Origin: Bacteroidota bacterium
GTDB lineage: Bacteria > Bacteroidota > Bacteroidia > Bacteroidales > Prolixibacteraceae
Direction: 5' to 3'
NCBI GenBank assembly: GCA_023251435.1
Contig: JAHEYU010000020.1
Coordinates: 1 to 39,393, forward strand
Length of the DNA stretch: 39,393 nucleotides
The notes under the pieces were generated by a model. That model was not told the DNA's origin and did not search any database. It was given only the letters and a program-made list of their open reading frames with translations. Shown here piece after piece: positions 25,346 through 34,814 of the stretch; within the stretch, counting starts at the first letter, position 1, and every line of letters starts with the position of its first letter. The translations under genes were made by a program, and so were the position numbers.

Positions 25346-26983
25346 CTAGTCTTTTTCAGGTAAAAAGTTAGGATACATATAATTGGTTGGTGAGACAAAG
25401 CATTCTTTGATTGTCCGGATGGAAGTCCAGCGAAGAAAGTTGAACACCGACCCGGCTTTGTCGTTGGTTCCAGAACCACGGGCGCCGCCAAAAGGTTGCT
25501 GACCAACTACTGCACCGGTTGGTTTATCGTTGATGTAAAAGTTTCCGGCCGCATTCTCAAGCCTTTTGGTAAGGTATTCAATATTGTAACGATCCTGCGA
25601 AAAAATGGCGCCAGTCAAAGCATAAATTGATGTACGATCCAGAATATCAAGCGTTTTGTCCAGATCCTCATCTTCGTAAACAAAGATGGTAAGTACCGGA
25701 CCGAAAAGCTCTTCGACCATTGTAATATAATCAGCCTTTTTGGCAAGAATTACAGTTGGCTCAATAAAATAGCCCACAGATTTATCACATTTCCCACCAA
25801 ACAAAACTTCGGCATCGTCATCTTTTCGTGCCGCTTCAATAGATCCGGCCAGTTTATCGAACGACGATTCGTCGATTACCGCATTAACGAAATTGGTAAA
25901 GTCTTCGGGAGGACCCATTTTAACGGTCGCCAACTCTTTTCCCAGACGGGTTGACACATCGGCCCAGATACTGCGTGGAACATAAGCTCTGGAAGCTGCA
26001 GAACATTTTTGTCCCTGGTATTCGAACGCACCGCGAACCATTGCAATGGCCAAAGCCTGCGGATCGGCTGTCGGATCAGCAAAAATAAAATCCTTTCCAC
26101 CGGTTTCGCCAACTATTCTGGGATACGATTTATATTTATAAATATTTTCACCGATTGTTTTCCAGATACTTTGGAAAACTCCGGTTGATCCGGTAAAGTG
26201 GATTCCACCAAAATCGGGTGAACTAAGCACCACATCGGCAGCGGCAGGACCACCAACATACACCAGATTTATAACGCCGTCAGGCAATCCGGCCTCCTGC
26301 AGTACTTCCATAATTACAGCAGCTGAATAAACCGCAGTTTTAGAAGGTTTCCAAACGACCACATTTCCCATCATGGCAGGGGCAGCCGGAAGGTTTCCTG
26401 CAATTGAGGTAAAGTTGAAAGGAGTTAAAGCAAAAATAAATCCTTCGAGCGAGCGGAATTCATTGTAATTCCAGATTCCAGGCGCCGATTCGGGTTGAAT
26501 TTTATAAATATCTGTCATGCACTTTACGCCAAAGCGGAAGAAATCGGCCATTTCACATGCAGCATCAATTTCAGCCTGATAGGCATTTTTTGACTGGCCC
26601 AACATGGTTGCTGCATTGATTTTAGCACGGTATGGTCCGGCAAAAAGATCGGCTGCTTTCAGAAAAATTGAAGCGCGGTGTTGCCATGCCATTGTATTCC
26701 ATTTTTCACGGGCCATCATAGCCGCATCGATGGCCATTTGTACGTGAGAAGAATCACCCTGATAATAATATCCGAGGGTATGCTTAATTTCGTGAGGGGG
26801 AGAAATCCGAATGCGACGATCGGTTGTCACTTCTTTTCCACCAATAATCATCGGCAACTCAAGTTCTTTAGATCGCAAATTGTTTAGCATTTCCTTCAAT
26901 TCGGCCCTCTCGGGAGTACCTGGCGCATAACTTTTTATAGGTTCATTTTTTGCAACCGGAATATTAAAAAATCCTTTCGACAT
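25346..26983 (-). CDS. pruA: L-glutamate gamma-semialdehyde (1-pyrroline-5-carboxylate) dehydrogenase
   Basis: The product has 545 residues and is the second step of proline breakdown, oxidising glutamate semialdehyde to glutamate with NAD+. It is an aldehyde dehydrogenase with the general base Glu293 (VGETGGKD) and the catalytic Cys327 (GQKCSAASR). Further marks are FALTPFNFTSIAGNLPAAP, VVWKPSKTAV, HFTGSTGVF and EELFGPVLTIFVY. The length and the C-terminal QQPFGGARGSGTNDKAG are those of stand-alone PruA/RocA proteins, not the bifunctional PutA. A TAGTTTTG box is upstream and a strong terminator downstream, so it is a single-gene unit. Confidence 0.95.
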   Translation of the reverse strand: MSKGFFNIPVAKNEPIKSYAPGTPERAELKEMLNNLRSKELELPMIIGGKEVTTDRRIRISPPHEIKHTLGYYYQGDSSHVQMAIDAAMMAREKWNTMAWQHRASIFLKAADLFAGPYRAKINAATMLGQSKNAYQAEIDAACEMADFFRFGVKCMTDIYKIQPESAPGIWNYNEFRSLEGFIFALTPFNFTSIAGNLPAAPAMMGNVVVWKPSKTAVYSAAVIMEVLQEAGLPDGVINLVYVGGPAAADVVLSSPDFGGIHFTGSTGVFQSIWKTIGENIYKYKSYPRIVGETGGKDFIFADPTADPQALAIAMVRGAFEYQGQKCSAASRAYVPRSIWADVSTRLGKELATVKMGPPEDFTNFVNAVIDESSFDKLAGSIEAARKDDDAEVLFGGKCDKSVGYFIEPTVILAKKADYITMVEELFGPVLTIFVYEDEDLDKTLDILDRTSIYALTGAIFSQDRYNIEYLTKRLENAAGNFYINDKPTGAVVGQQPFGGARGSGTNDKAGSVFNFLRWTSIRTIKECFVSPTNYMYPNFLPEKD

Positions 26984-27023
26984 AGCTTTATTTATTATTT
27001 TGAATATTTAAAAATCACACTGA

Positions 27024-27031
27024 CAAAACTA
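27024..27031 (-). promoter_or_regulatory. Putative -7 box (TAGTTTTG) for pruA
   Basis: This is an exact TAnnTTTG match on the minus strand, about 40 bases upstream of the pruA ATG, in the 179-base divergent gap with the membrane kinase gene. No -33 TTTG at normal spacing was found. Confidence 0.4.
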
Positions 27032-27162
27032 TGGTTTCCGACTATTTTAATTCCTAATAAAAATCACCTTTCAAAAATCGGGAAAAATGCTTCAACCATG
27101 TTTGGAATCTAAATTTTACTATATTTATTCCCTTAATAAACTTGCTTGGGAATTGCTCTTAC

Positions 27163-29250
27163 ATGCTAAAATCAATATTTAACTCGATTGCTGGCCACTA
27201 TCACGTTGAATCCAGAAACGATATAGTGAAAATCATTGGACTCCACCTGTTCATCATCCTGGGATTATTCACCGGATTGGTGCTCTTCGTGGCGGATATA
27301 AGTGGATTATCAACCGACCAATGTTTACCGGGAAATATTGCCATCCTGATTATTTTTGGACTTGCATTTTACGGATTACGAAATATCCGGATTAGTTGGG
27401 CTGTAAATATTATATTACTGATACCATTCGTCCCTTATTTCTACTTTATTTCCAAATCTCTGTCTATCTTTCCGAACTACCTTTCGGTTCAATATACGCT
27501 TTGGACATTGATCCCATTCTTGGTGTTCTTCCTGATTTTTGGCAATAACAAAAGGATCATTTCAATCTATTATCTGCTGTCTGTTCTGACACTGTTTTTT
27601 CATATTTACATGGCAGAACTTACTGATTTGCTGTTTATTCTAAATTGGGAAGTTGGTACAGGATATATCAACCCATTTTTAACTCTGACAGCATTTTACC
27701 TCGCAACTTTTTTAATAGCCTGGTATTTTAACAGCCTGCTGAATGAACTGAAGTCGCAGAAAGAAAATACGGAAAACCTAATTAATCAAACAGTGCGAAA
27801 CCTTTCGCAGGGGATGATGCTGCTTGAGATTGCCAAAGACGAATTTGAAACCCCCACCCATTTGATTGTCAGAAAAACCAATCCGGCATTTGAACGCCTT
27901 TTCAGAATTACATCCCGTGAAATTAAAGATCAGAATGCCGACGAAGTGCTGCCAAAAGTATTTCGAGGTGCTTTCGACTGGAACAAACATCATCTATATA
28001 CAAAGAAGAAAAATATTTCTTTTTACCTCGACCATCTTGACCGGCATTATGAAGTCGAATCATTTAAACTGACAAACGATCAGGTTGTAATGCTTTTCAG
28101 CGATGTGAGTATCAAACAAAAAATGATCATTGATCTTGAGGAAAGCAAACATCGGTTTCAGGTTTTACTTGAAGCCATTCCTGATATCTTCTTCATTATC
28201 GACCGGGATGGAATATATGTAGATTTTGTATTTAAAGCTTCCGAATCGCTCAAGATAAAGCCGGAAGACATTATTGGGAATTCAATTTTTGAAGTTGGGT
28301 TTTCAGAAAAAATGTCAAGCAAAATCTTTCAATGCATACAACAATGTATTGATTCTGATTCGATTGAAACCATTGAATACGCGCTGGAAGTAGAAACGGC
28401 CACTGCCATGTTCGAAATGCGGATTGCTAAATTGAACGATCATTCGGTTATCTCGCTTGCCCGTGATATTACGAAAAGAAAAATAACCGAAATGAGCCTT
28501 GAAGAGGCGAAAATTAAGGCTGAAGAATCTGACAGGCTAAAAACTGCTTTCCTGGCCAACATTTCACACGAGATACGAACCCCGATGAATGCCATTATTG
28601 GATTTTCGAAAATGGTTGGTTCTCCTGATTTCGAAGATGAAGAGAAAAGCAAGTTTATTGAAATTATCATTGCCAACGGAAAGCTGTTACTTGGCCTAAT
28701 AAACGACATGATCAGCCTTTCAAAAATCGAAAGTAACACTTTGGTTGTCAGAAAATCTCAATGCCATGTGAACGAATTGATGGATTCTGTTTTCAAGGAA
28801 TTCAGTTATGAACTTGAGGATAAAAAGAATGTCAGAATAAAACTTAACTGCGAAAACAAGAGTCCTAAATTTGCTTTTATCACCGATCAGGTTTTGCTTT
28901 TGGCTATTTTACAGAAACTCATCGATAACGGTATTAAATTTACAGAGCAGGGTGTAGTTGAATTTGGATACCGGTTTAATGAACCTGGCTTGATAGAATT
29001 CTTTGTGAAAGATTCGGGTATTGGGATTGCAGAAAAAGACCAGGAACGTATTTTTGAACGGTTTCATCAGCTCGACAACCGCACTATACGCGACTACGAA
29101 GGTACCGGTCTGGGATTATCACTTGCCCAGCATTACGTAAGGTTACTTGGCGGAAACCTGAAAGTCAAATCAAAAATCGGGAAAGGATCGGTTTTTACGT
29201 TTAACCTCCCATTCGAAAGAGAAGAAAGCCCTCTGAAAATTGTTCGGTAA
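27163..29250 (+). CDS. Membrane sensor histidine kinase with PAS domains
   Basis: The product has 695 residues from the ATG at 27163 (the frame also opens at a TTG 21 bases upstream). About six membrane helices span residues 20-195 (for example IIGLHLFIILGLFTGLVLFV). Then come a degenerate PAS (about 205-315), a second PAS from about 327 (ESKHRFQVLLEAIPDIFFII), HisKA with NISHEIRTPMNAIIGF (His469), and HATPase ending in EGTGLGLSLAQHYVRLLGG. There is no receiver domain and no response-regulator neighbour. It is divergent from pruA. The signal is unknown. Confidence 0.92.
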   Translation: MLKSIFNSIAGHYHVESRNDIVKIIGLHLFIILGLFTGLVLFVADISGLSTDQCLPGNIAILIIFGLAFYGLRNIRISWAVNIILLIPFVPYFYFISKSLSIFPNYLSVQYTLWTLIPFLVFFLIFGNNKRIISIYYLLSVLTLFFHIYMAELTDLLFILNWEVGTGYINPFLTLTAFYLATFLIAWYFNSLLNELKSQKENTENLINQTVRNLSQGMMLLEIAKDEFETPTHLIVRKTNPAFERLFRITSREIKDQNADEVLPKVFRGAFDWNKHHLYTKKKNISFYLDHLDRHYEVESFKLTNDQVVMLFSDVSIKQKMIIDLEESKHRFQVLLEAIPDIFFIIDRDGIYVDFVFKASESLKIKPEDIIGNSIFEVGFSEKMSSKIFQCIQQCIDSDSIETIEYALEVETATAMFEMRIAKLNDHSVISLARDITKRKITEMSLEEAKIKAEESDRLKTAFLANISHEIRTPMNAIIGFSKMVGSPDFEDEEKSKFIEIIIANGKLLLGLINDMISLSKIESNTLVVRKSQCHVNELMDSVFKEFSYELEDKKNVRIKLNCENKSPKFAFITDQVLLLAILQKLIDNGIKFTEQGVVEFGYRFNEPGLIEFFVKDSGIGIAEKDQERIFERFHQLDNRTIRDYEGTGLGLSLAQHYVRLLGGNLKVKSKIGKGSVFTFNLPFEREESPLKIVR

Positions 29251-29316
29251 CAGGCATTGAAACCCTAGAATTGACCGTTTGCATACCTTTTTAATTATTT
29301 GCAGCAGTCAATTGTG

Positions 29317-29384
29317 GTCATTCATTGTCATTCTGTTGTCATTTCAATACAACTTAATGATCAACTCAATGACAATTAAATGAC
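29317..29384. repeat. Cluster of GTCATT / AATGAC units in opposite orientations
   Basis: GTCATT occurs at 29317-29322, 29327-29332 and 29338-29343. The reverse form AATGAC occurs at 29368-29373 and 29379-29384. The gap lies between the 3' ends of the membrane kinase and the DUF5103 gene. The same core is seen at 276-314. No coding potential is seen. Confidence 0.55.
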
Positions 29385-29419
29385 TTTTATAACATTGGGT
29401 AAATTCACGGATATACATT

Positions 29420-30709
29420 CTATTTAATAACCGAATTCAAGGTTACAAATCCGACTAAGCGGTCGTAGCGGCTGCCCAAATCATGATAATAGGCAAAAAT
29501 CTGGTATTCATTCTCTGTTACAAAATGGGTACCTTCCAGATTCACCGAATCTGCCTTTTTAGCACCTTCAGGAACATAAACGTATTGATAATTGTAGTAG
29601 CCTTGTTTTAGGAGTAGAGAAAGTTCGTAACCTGCAGTCGCGAAATTCCATTTCATTTCGTTGGTTTTATTGGCGTTCCAGCCGGTTAAAGCACCAAAAA
29701 CATTTACGGTGCCACCTACCAGCCTGCTTTCCATCGGCAATAAGAAATGAACGAAAACATAATCGCATTCTGTATCGAAATCAGTTACCCGATCCTGGCT
29801 TTCAACTACAAAATTGCCATTCATTTCTTGGTACGAAAAGTATTGTTTGTTGCTGCGAATGGCATCAGGAAACAGTGTGACATGATAAACCGGCCTGAAA
29901 AACTTTATATCCTGAACATTCTCTCCGGTATGCTTGGTTGTACGGACATCAAAATACCTGAATTCGTTACCACCGGGGAAAACGTTCTCCTTATTATAGT
30001 CGTAATCGAGCATGTTTTCGCGAATATAATTTGGCTTTAAATTCAGGATAGCATTGTCCCATCGCCTGTTTTGCATCAATACAACCTGAATGTCTTCCCT
30101 TGGATTTAACAGTCGCAATTTCTCTGTATGGATTTTGAAATCGACTTCCTGGTTATCGCCGTTAAACGGGTCAAATGTGGCTTTTTTTACCAGCCCCTCA
30201 ATCCTGACAAGCGGCTCTACAACAAAAAAACGCTGAATCAAAACCAGGTTTTCGCGGTTGTTGTCCTCAAAAACCACCAGTGCATAATTACCCGAATATT
30301 TTGGAGAACACTCTTCATTTGGAATACGTAGTTGGTAGTTAACGAATTTCACAGTGGTGTTGAAACTCATTGCGTAATCTGTCACCGGATTATCCGGAAA
30401 GCCCGCAATATATTCGTTTTGCATTATAAAAGACTCATTCCAGTTGGCATCGCAATGAATAATGGTATATGAATACTGCTTCACATCTTCTGTAAGATCA
30501 TCGAATTTCAGGATAAGCTTAACCTCACTTCCAAGTTCAATAACTGGGTTCGAAAGTACATTCCCATCCCTGTAAAGCTGCACCGATTTTATACCTTCCC
30601 GATAAACAGCATTCTGGTAATAATACTTTTCTGAATTTTGTGAGGCAAATGAATTTAACGTTAAAATAATGTGAAGGAATAGTATAATAAGGAATAGATT
30701 TTTGCTCAT
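29420..30709 (-). CDS. Type IX secretion system plug protein (DUF5103)
   Basis: The product has 429 residues from the ATG at 30707-30709, with a signal peptide (MSKNLFLIILFLHIILTL, then NSFASQ). The upstream TTG in frame was rejected because it would bury the signal peptide. The two-domain beta-rich sequence, with YSYTIIHCDANWNESFIMQ early, and YDYNKENVFPGGNEFRYFDV and GALTGWNANKTNEMKW later, matches the DUF5103 family. A member of that family was identified as the plug of the SprA translocon in Flavobacterium. It should close the periplasmic or lateral side of the secretion pore. No other T9SS gene is in the window. It diverges from nqrA. Confidence 0.85.
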   Translation of the reverse strand: MSKNLFLIILFLHIILTLNSFASQNSEKYYYQNAVYREGIKSVQLYRDGNVLSNPVIELGSEVKLILKFDDLTEDVKQYSYTIIHCDANWNESFIMQNEYIAGFPDNPVTDYAMSFNTTVKFVNYQLRIPNEECSPKYSGNYALVVFEDNNRENLVLIQRFFVVEPLVRIEGLVKKATFDPFNGDNQEVDFKIHTEKLRLLNPREDIQVVLMQNRRWDNAILNLKPNYIRENMLDYDYNKENVFPGGNEFRYFDVRTTKHTGENVQDIKFFRPVYHVTLFPDAIRSNKQYFSYQEMNGNFVVESQDRVTDFDTECDYVFVHFLLPMESRLVGGTVNVFGALTGWNANKTNEMKWNFATAGYELSLLLKQGYYNYQYVYVPEGAKKADSVNLEGTHFVTENEYQIFAYYHDLGSRYDRLVGFVTLNSVIK

Positions 30710-30826
30710 TTCTGATAATTTATAATCAATTTTTAACCGAAAGAAGATTTTTACTGACAACAATCATTTTGCTAACGGTTACATGTATTTAAATATTTCA
30801 ATTAATGTAAGTTTCCAAAACAAAGA

Positions 30827-30857
30827 TTGCGAAAAGATTTATAATTTTTTACTTTTG
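30827..30857 (+). promoter_or_regulatory. Promoter of the nqr operon
   Basis: A TTG (30827-30829) lies 20 bases before TACTTTTG (30850-30857), which fits the Bacteroidota -33/-7 layout well. The nqrA ATG is 35 bases downstream. This is the best-spaced promoter in the window. Confidence 0.6.
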
Positions 30858-30891
30858 GCTCCCATTAATATAAACCATACGAGGGAATACA

Positions 30892-32244
30892 ATGTCAAAG
30901 GTTATCAATTTAAAACGTGGATTTAATATCCGGTTAAAAGGGGAAGCCGAAAAAATTCTGGGAACATCAACCGACACTGACAAGGTTGCCCTTAAACCGA
31001 CTGATTTTCCGGGATTAGTTCCCAAACTGCTTGTAAAAGCAGGGCAGGTTGTTAAAGCCGGAGAACCCATTTTTTTCGACAAATACAATTCGGAAGTATT
31101 CTTTACAGCTCCAACGAGTGGTGAAGTTTTGGAAATAAACAGAGGAGAACGTCGAAAAGTTCTTGAAATTATCATTAAAGCTGATGGTAAAAATGAATCT
31201 GTTTCGTTTACAAAAGCCGATCCAAAAAATCTTACTGCTGAAGAAATAAAAGGACAGCTTTTAAAAAGCGGATTATGGCCGTTTATAAAACAACGCCCGT
31301 ACGGATCTTTGGCCAAGCCATCGCAAACACCAAAACATATTTTTGTTTCCTGTTTCGATTCGGCTCCACTGGCTCCCGACTACGAATTCGTTTTTAGCGG
31401 GCAAACTGCGTTACTTCAAGCCGGTATAAATGCATTGGCAAAATTAACCAGTGGCAAAGTTCATCTCGGAATCAGACCGGAACAGGCAAACGGAGTATTT
31501 TCAGGTTTAAAAAACGTGGAAATAAATCAATTCTCCGGACCACATCCGGCAGGAAATGTTGGTGTACAAATTCATCAGATTAGTCCGGTTAACAAAGGTG
31601 AAGTTGTTTGGACAATTGCTCCGCAGGCAATAATATATATCGGAAAACTTTTTGAAACTGGAAAACTCGATTTTTCTAAGATCATCGTGTTATCCGGTTC
31701 TGAAATTAAGTCGCCAAAATATTTTAAAACCTATCACGGAGCGCATCTCGGAAATATTCTAAAAGGGGCCACCCAAAAAGCCGGCAACGAACGTATTATT
31801 TCCGGAAATGTACTCACCGGAACCAAAGTTTCTTCTGATAATTACCTCGGATTTTTCGACTCTCAAATTACGGTTATTCCTGAAGGTGACCAATACGAAT
31901 TTATGGGCTGGGCAGATCCCGGATTCAATAAATTCTCGCCGGGAAGTACATTTTTTGGCAAACTATTCCCCAAAAAAGCTTATGTACTTAATGCGAATCT
32001 CCACGGCGGAGAAAGAGCTTTTGTTCTTTCGGGCCAATACGAGAAATACGTACCGATGGATATTCTTCCGGTTTACTTGCTGAAAGCAATTTTGGCAAAC
32101 GATATCGACAAAATGGAGCAACTTGGAATTTACGAAATTATTGAGGAAGACCTCGCATTGTGCGAATATGCCTGTACCTCGAAAGTAAAAGTTCAGGAAA
32201 TTGTTCGCCAGGGATTAGACCTGATGATGAAAGAATTGGGATAA
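30892..32244 (+). CDS. nqrA: Na+-translocating NADH:quinone reductase subunit A
   Basis: The product has 450 residues. It begins with the characteristic VINLKRGFNIRLKGEAEK and contains KPTDFPGLVPKLLVKAGQVV, SGEVLEINRGERRKVLEIII, FSGPHPAGNVGVQIHQISPV and, near the end, EDLALCEYACTSKVKVQEIV. NqrA is the peripheral cytoplasmic subunit associated with the quinone site of the six-subunit Na+ pump. It starts a complete nqrABCDEF operon in standard order, with intergenic gaps of 3 to 25 bases. The pump couples NADH oxidation by quinone to Na+ export. Confidence 0.98.
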   Translation: MSKVINLKRGFNIRLKGEAEKILGTSTDTDKVALKPTDFPGLVPKLLVKAGQVVKAGEPIFFDKYNSEVFFTAPTSGEVLEINRGERRKVLEIIIKADGKNESVSFTKADPKNLTAEEIKGQLLKSGLWPFIKQRPYGSLAKPSQTPKHIFVSCFDSAPLAPDYEFVFSGQTALLQAGINALAKLTSGKVHLGIRPEQANGVFSGLKNVEINQFSGPHPAGNVGVQIHQISPVNKGEVVWTIAPQAIIYIGKLFETGKLDFSKIIVLSGSEIKSPKYFKTYHGAHLGNILKGATQKAGNERIISGNVLTGTKVSSDNYLGFFDSQITVIPEGDQYEFMGWADPGFNKFSPGSTFFGKLFPKKAYVLNANLHGGERAFVLSGQYEKYVPMDILPVYLLKAILANDIDKMEQLGIYEIIEEDLALCEYACTSKVKVQEIVRQGLDLMMKELG

Positions 32245-32268
32245 CCGAATTTTGAAAATAACTCAAAT

Positions 32269-33426
32269 ATGAAATTTATACAAAAATTCTTTGAAAATAC
32301 TAAGCCTTATGTGCAGAAAGGGGCAAAATACCAATGGCTCCATTCGGTACACGATGGCATGTTCACCTTGTTCTTTGTACAGAAGAACACGTCAAAAAGC
32401 GGATCGCATATTCACGATTACACCGACCTGAAACGCACAATGGGTATTGTGGTTCTGGCTCTTATTCCTGCTCTTTTAATGGGTATGTATAATACCGGAT
32501 ATCAACACTTTGCTGCCATAGGCGAATTGGCTGACTCAAATTTCTGGGAAATTTTCTTTTACGGATTTTTGCGGGTGATGCCTTTTATAATGGTGTCATA
32601 CATTGTCGGACTCGGAATTGAGTTTGTCTTTGCGCAAATGCGTGGACACGAAATTCAGGAAGGATTTTTGGTGTCTGGAATATTAATTCCGCTTATCATG
32701 CCCATCAATACCCCACTTTGGATGGTTGCCATATCAACAGCTTTCGCCGTTGTATTTGTGAAAGAAGTATTTGGCGGTACCGGAATGAATATCTGGAACC
32801 CGGCATTGGTAGCACGTGCATTCCTGTTCTTTGCCTATCCAAGTCAAATGTCGGGCGATTCAGTATGGGTCAGCCTCGGCGGACAAAAAGCGGTTGACGG
32901 ATTCTCTGGTGCAACTCCTATGGCCCAAGCGGCAGCCGGACAGCCCAATGTTGATGTTTGGAATTCGTTCATCGGATTAATTCCCGGCTCAATTGGTGAA
33001 ACTTCAACACTGGCAATTTTAATTGGCGCTGCAATTTTGATCATGACCGGAATTGGCAGCTGGAAAATAATCTTTGCAACCTTTGCGGGTGGAGCTGCAA
33101 TGGGTTTAATACTGAATGCTTTTGCAGGTACCAATGCTTATATGGCACTTCCATTCTGGGAACATTTTATTATTGGAGGGTTCGCTTTTGGTGCCGTGTT
33201 TATGGCAACAGATCCGGTATCGGGTACACAAACCGAAAGAGGCAAATGGATTTACGGCTTTCTGATTGGTGTCCTGGCAATTATGATCAGGGTAATAAAT
33301 CCGGCTTATCCAGAAGGAATGATGCTTGCTATTCTGCTAATGAACACTTTCGCCCCTCTTATCGACCATTACATTGTGGAAGGAAGCATTAAAAAGCGGC
33401 TGAAACGAGCAAAAGTTAACGCCTAA
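32269..33426 (+). CDS. nqrB: Na+-translocating NADH:quinone reductase subunit B
   Basis: The product has 385 residues of polytopic membrane protein. The covalent FMN site is DGFSGATPMAQ, with Thr216 as the expected attachment residue. Membrane stretches such as TMGIVVLALIPALLMGMYNTG and GFLVSGILIPLIMPINTPLW, and the ATDPVSGTQTERGKWIYG loop, are typical. NqrB forms the ion pathway with NqrD and NqrE. FMN is normally attached by the flavin transferase ApbE, which is not in this window. Confidence 0.98.
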   Translation: MKFIQKFFENTKPYVQKGAKYQWLHSVHDGMFTLFFVQKNTSKSGSHIHDYTDLKRTMGIVVLALIPALLMGMYNTGYQHFAAIGELADSNFWEIFFYGFLRVMPFIMVSYIVGLGIEFVFAQMRGHEIQEGFLVSGILIPLIMPINTPLWMVAISTAFAVVFVKEVFGGTGMNIWNPALVARAFLFFAYPSQMSGDSVWVSLGGQKAVDGFSGATPMAQAAAGQPNVDVWNSFIGLIPGSIGETSTLAILIGAAILIMTGIGSWKIIFATFAGGAAMGLILNAFAGTNAYMALPFWEHFIIGGFAFGAVFMATDPVSGTQTERGKWIYGFLIGVLAIMIRVINPAYPEGMMLAILLMNTFAPLIDHYIVEGSIKKRLKRAKVNA

Positions 33427-33446
33427 ACCATAAAATTCATAAAAAA

Positions 33447-34145
33447 ATGGATACGAACGGGAATAAATATACATTCATATATGCTTCAGCAATGGTTATC
33501 CTTGTTGCGGCCATCCTTGCTATAACAGCGCTTAAGCTTAAACCTGCGCAGCAAAAAAATATTGATATTGAAAAGAAGCAAAATATCCTTGCTTCAGTAG
33601 GAATCGCAAGTACTTTTACAGACGCTGAAACAATTTATGCTGAACGGATTGTGCAGTCGTATATTGTAAATTTTTCGGGAGAGCAAATTGAAGGCCAGGC
33701 ATTTGACATCGATTTGAAGTCGGAAAGAGCCAAACCCGAAGCCGATCGGAGACTACCTGTATACGAATGCAAAACAGAAGAAGGAACAAAATACATTCTG
33801 CCCGTTTATGGAGCTGGTTTATGGGGTCCTATCTGGGGTTATGTTTCTGTAAACGATGATATGAATACTTTATATGGAGCTAACTTTGCCCATGCCGGTG
33901 AAACTCCCGGACTGGGAGCTGAAATCAACACCAAAGCTTTTCAGGAACCTTTTAAAGGAAAAAAGATTTTCGATGAAAATGGAACTTTGGTTTCCATTAC
34001 AATTGCAAAAGCAGGAGAAAATGCTCCGGCAGAACACAAAGTTGATGGAATTTCCGGTGGTACCATCACCAGTAAAGGGCTTCAGGCCATGTTGCTGAAC
34101 GATTTTACTTCATACAAAGCATTTTTCAACAAGAAAAAACAATAG
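33447..34145 (+). CDS. nqrC: Na+-translocating NADH:quinone reductase subunit C
   Basis: The product has 232 residues: one N-terminal membrane anchor (FIYASAMVILVAAILAITAL) and a periplasmic FMN-binding domain. The flavinylation motif is DGISGGTITSKG with Thr206. The position before Thr is Gly where most relatives have Ala (SGAT). The YGAGLWGPIWGYVSV and HAGETPGLGAEI segments are classic for the family. NqrC passes electrons from the periplasmic side toward NqrB. It is tightly placed, three bases before nqrD. Confidence 0.96.
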   Translation: MDTNGNKYTFIYASAMVILVAAILAITALKLKPAQQKNIDIEKKQNILASVGIASTFTDAETIYAERIVQSYIVNFSGEQIEGQAFDIDLKSERAKPEADRRLPVYECKTEEGTKYILPVYGAGLWGPIWGYVSVNDDMNTLYGANFAHAGETPGLGAEINTKAFQEPFKGKKIFDENGTLVSITIAKAGENAPAEHKVDGISGGTITSKGLQAMLLNDFTSYKAFFNKKKQ

Positions 34146-34148
34146 ACG

Positions 34149-34793
34149 ATGAGCGAAGGATTATTTTCAAAGAAAAATATAGGCTTGCTTGCCGACCCAA
34201 TTGGCAGCAATAACCCAATTACGGTGCAGGTACTTGGCATTTGTTCGGCTCTTGCTGTGACTGCCCAACTGAAACCCGCATTTGTAATGGCTCTTTCTGT
34301 AACCGTAGTAGTTGCTTTCGGTAACGTAATCATTTCATTACTCCGGAACACAATTCCAAACCGAATCCGAATCATCGTACAGCTGGTGGTTATTGCCGCC
34401 CTGGTTATTATCGTCGATCAATTCCTGAAAGCTTTTGTTTACGATGTGAGCAAGCAACTTTCAGTATTTGTTGGATTGATAATCACCAATTGCATTCTGA
34501 TGGGACGTCTGGAAGCATTTGCTTTAGGAAACAAACCCTGGCCATCGTTTCTGGATGGTATTGGCAACGGAGCAGGTTACGGCTTAATCCTGATTATTAT
34601 CGCTTTCTTCCGCGAATTATTAGGCTCTGGTACCCTGTGGGGTTACCGCATTATTCCTGAAAGCTGGTACATCGCCAATGGCGGATTTTACTCCAACAAT
34701 GGGATGATGATTCTTCCTCCAATGGCATTGATTACTGTGGGAGTTATTATTTGGGTGCAACGGAGCAGAAATCCTAAACTTCAGGAAAAATAA
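34149..34793 (+). CDS. nqrD: Na+-translocating NADH:quinone reductase subunit D
   Basis: The product has 214 residues with about six membrane helices. Cys32 ([10 protein letters not shown]) and Cys115 ([15 protein letters not shown]) are the two cysteines that, with the matching pair in NqrE, hold the membrane-embedded iron centre. [20 protein letters not shown] and the preceding PWPSFL are typical. The N-terminus retains the [14 protein letters not shown] stretch. It is homologous to RnfE, but the gene order A-B-C-D-E-F marks it as Nqr. Confidence 0.97.
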   Translation: MSEGLFSKKNIGLLADPIGSNNPITVQVLGICSALAVTAQLKPAFVMALSVTVVVAFGNVIISLLRNTIPNRIRIIVQLVVIAALVIIVDQFLKAFVYDVSKQLSVFVGLIITNCILMGRLEAFALGNKPWPSFLDGIGNGAGYGLILIIIAFFRELLGSGTLWGYRIIPESWYIANGGFYSNNGMMILPPMALITVGVIIWVQRSRNPKLQEK

Positions 34794-34814
34794 CAGAAAA
34801 ATAAAAAAACCGAT

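Noticed and set aside
25255-25506. N-terminal extension of the DivIC-like protein into the pruA gene
   Set aside because: The extra 84 codons overlap pruA and the strong terminator and look unlike protein; the ATG at 25252-25254 gives a normal family start.
30849-31316. Minus-strand open frame of 155 codons opposite the nqrA start
   Set aside because: It is the antisense of nqrA and would cover the nqr promoter; no domain is visible.
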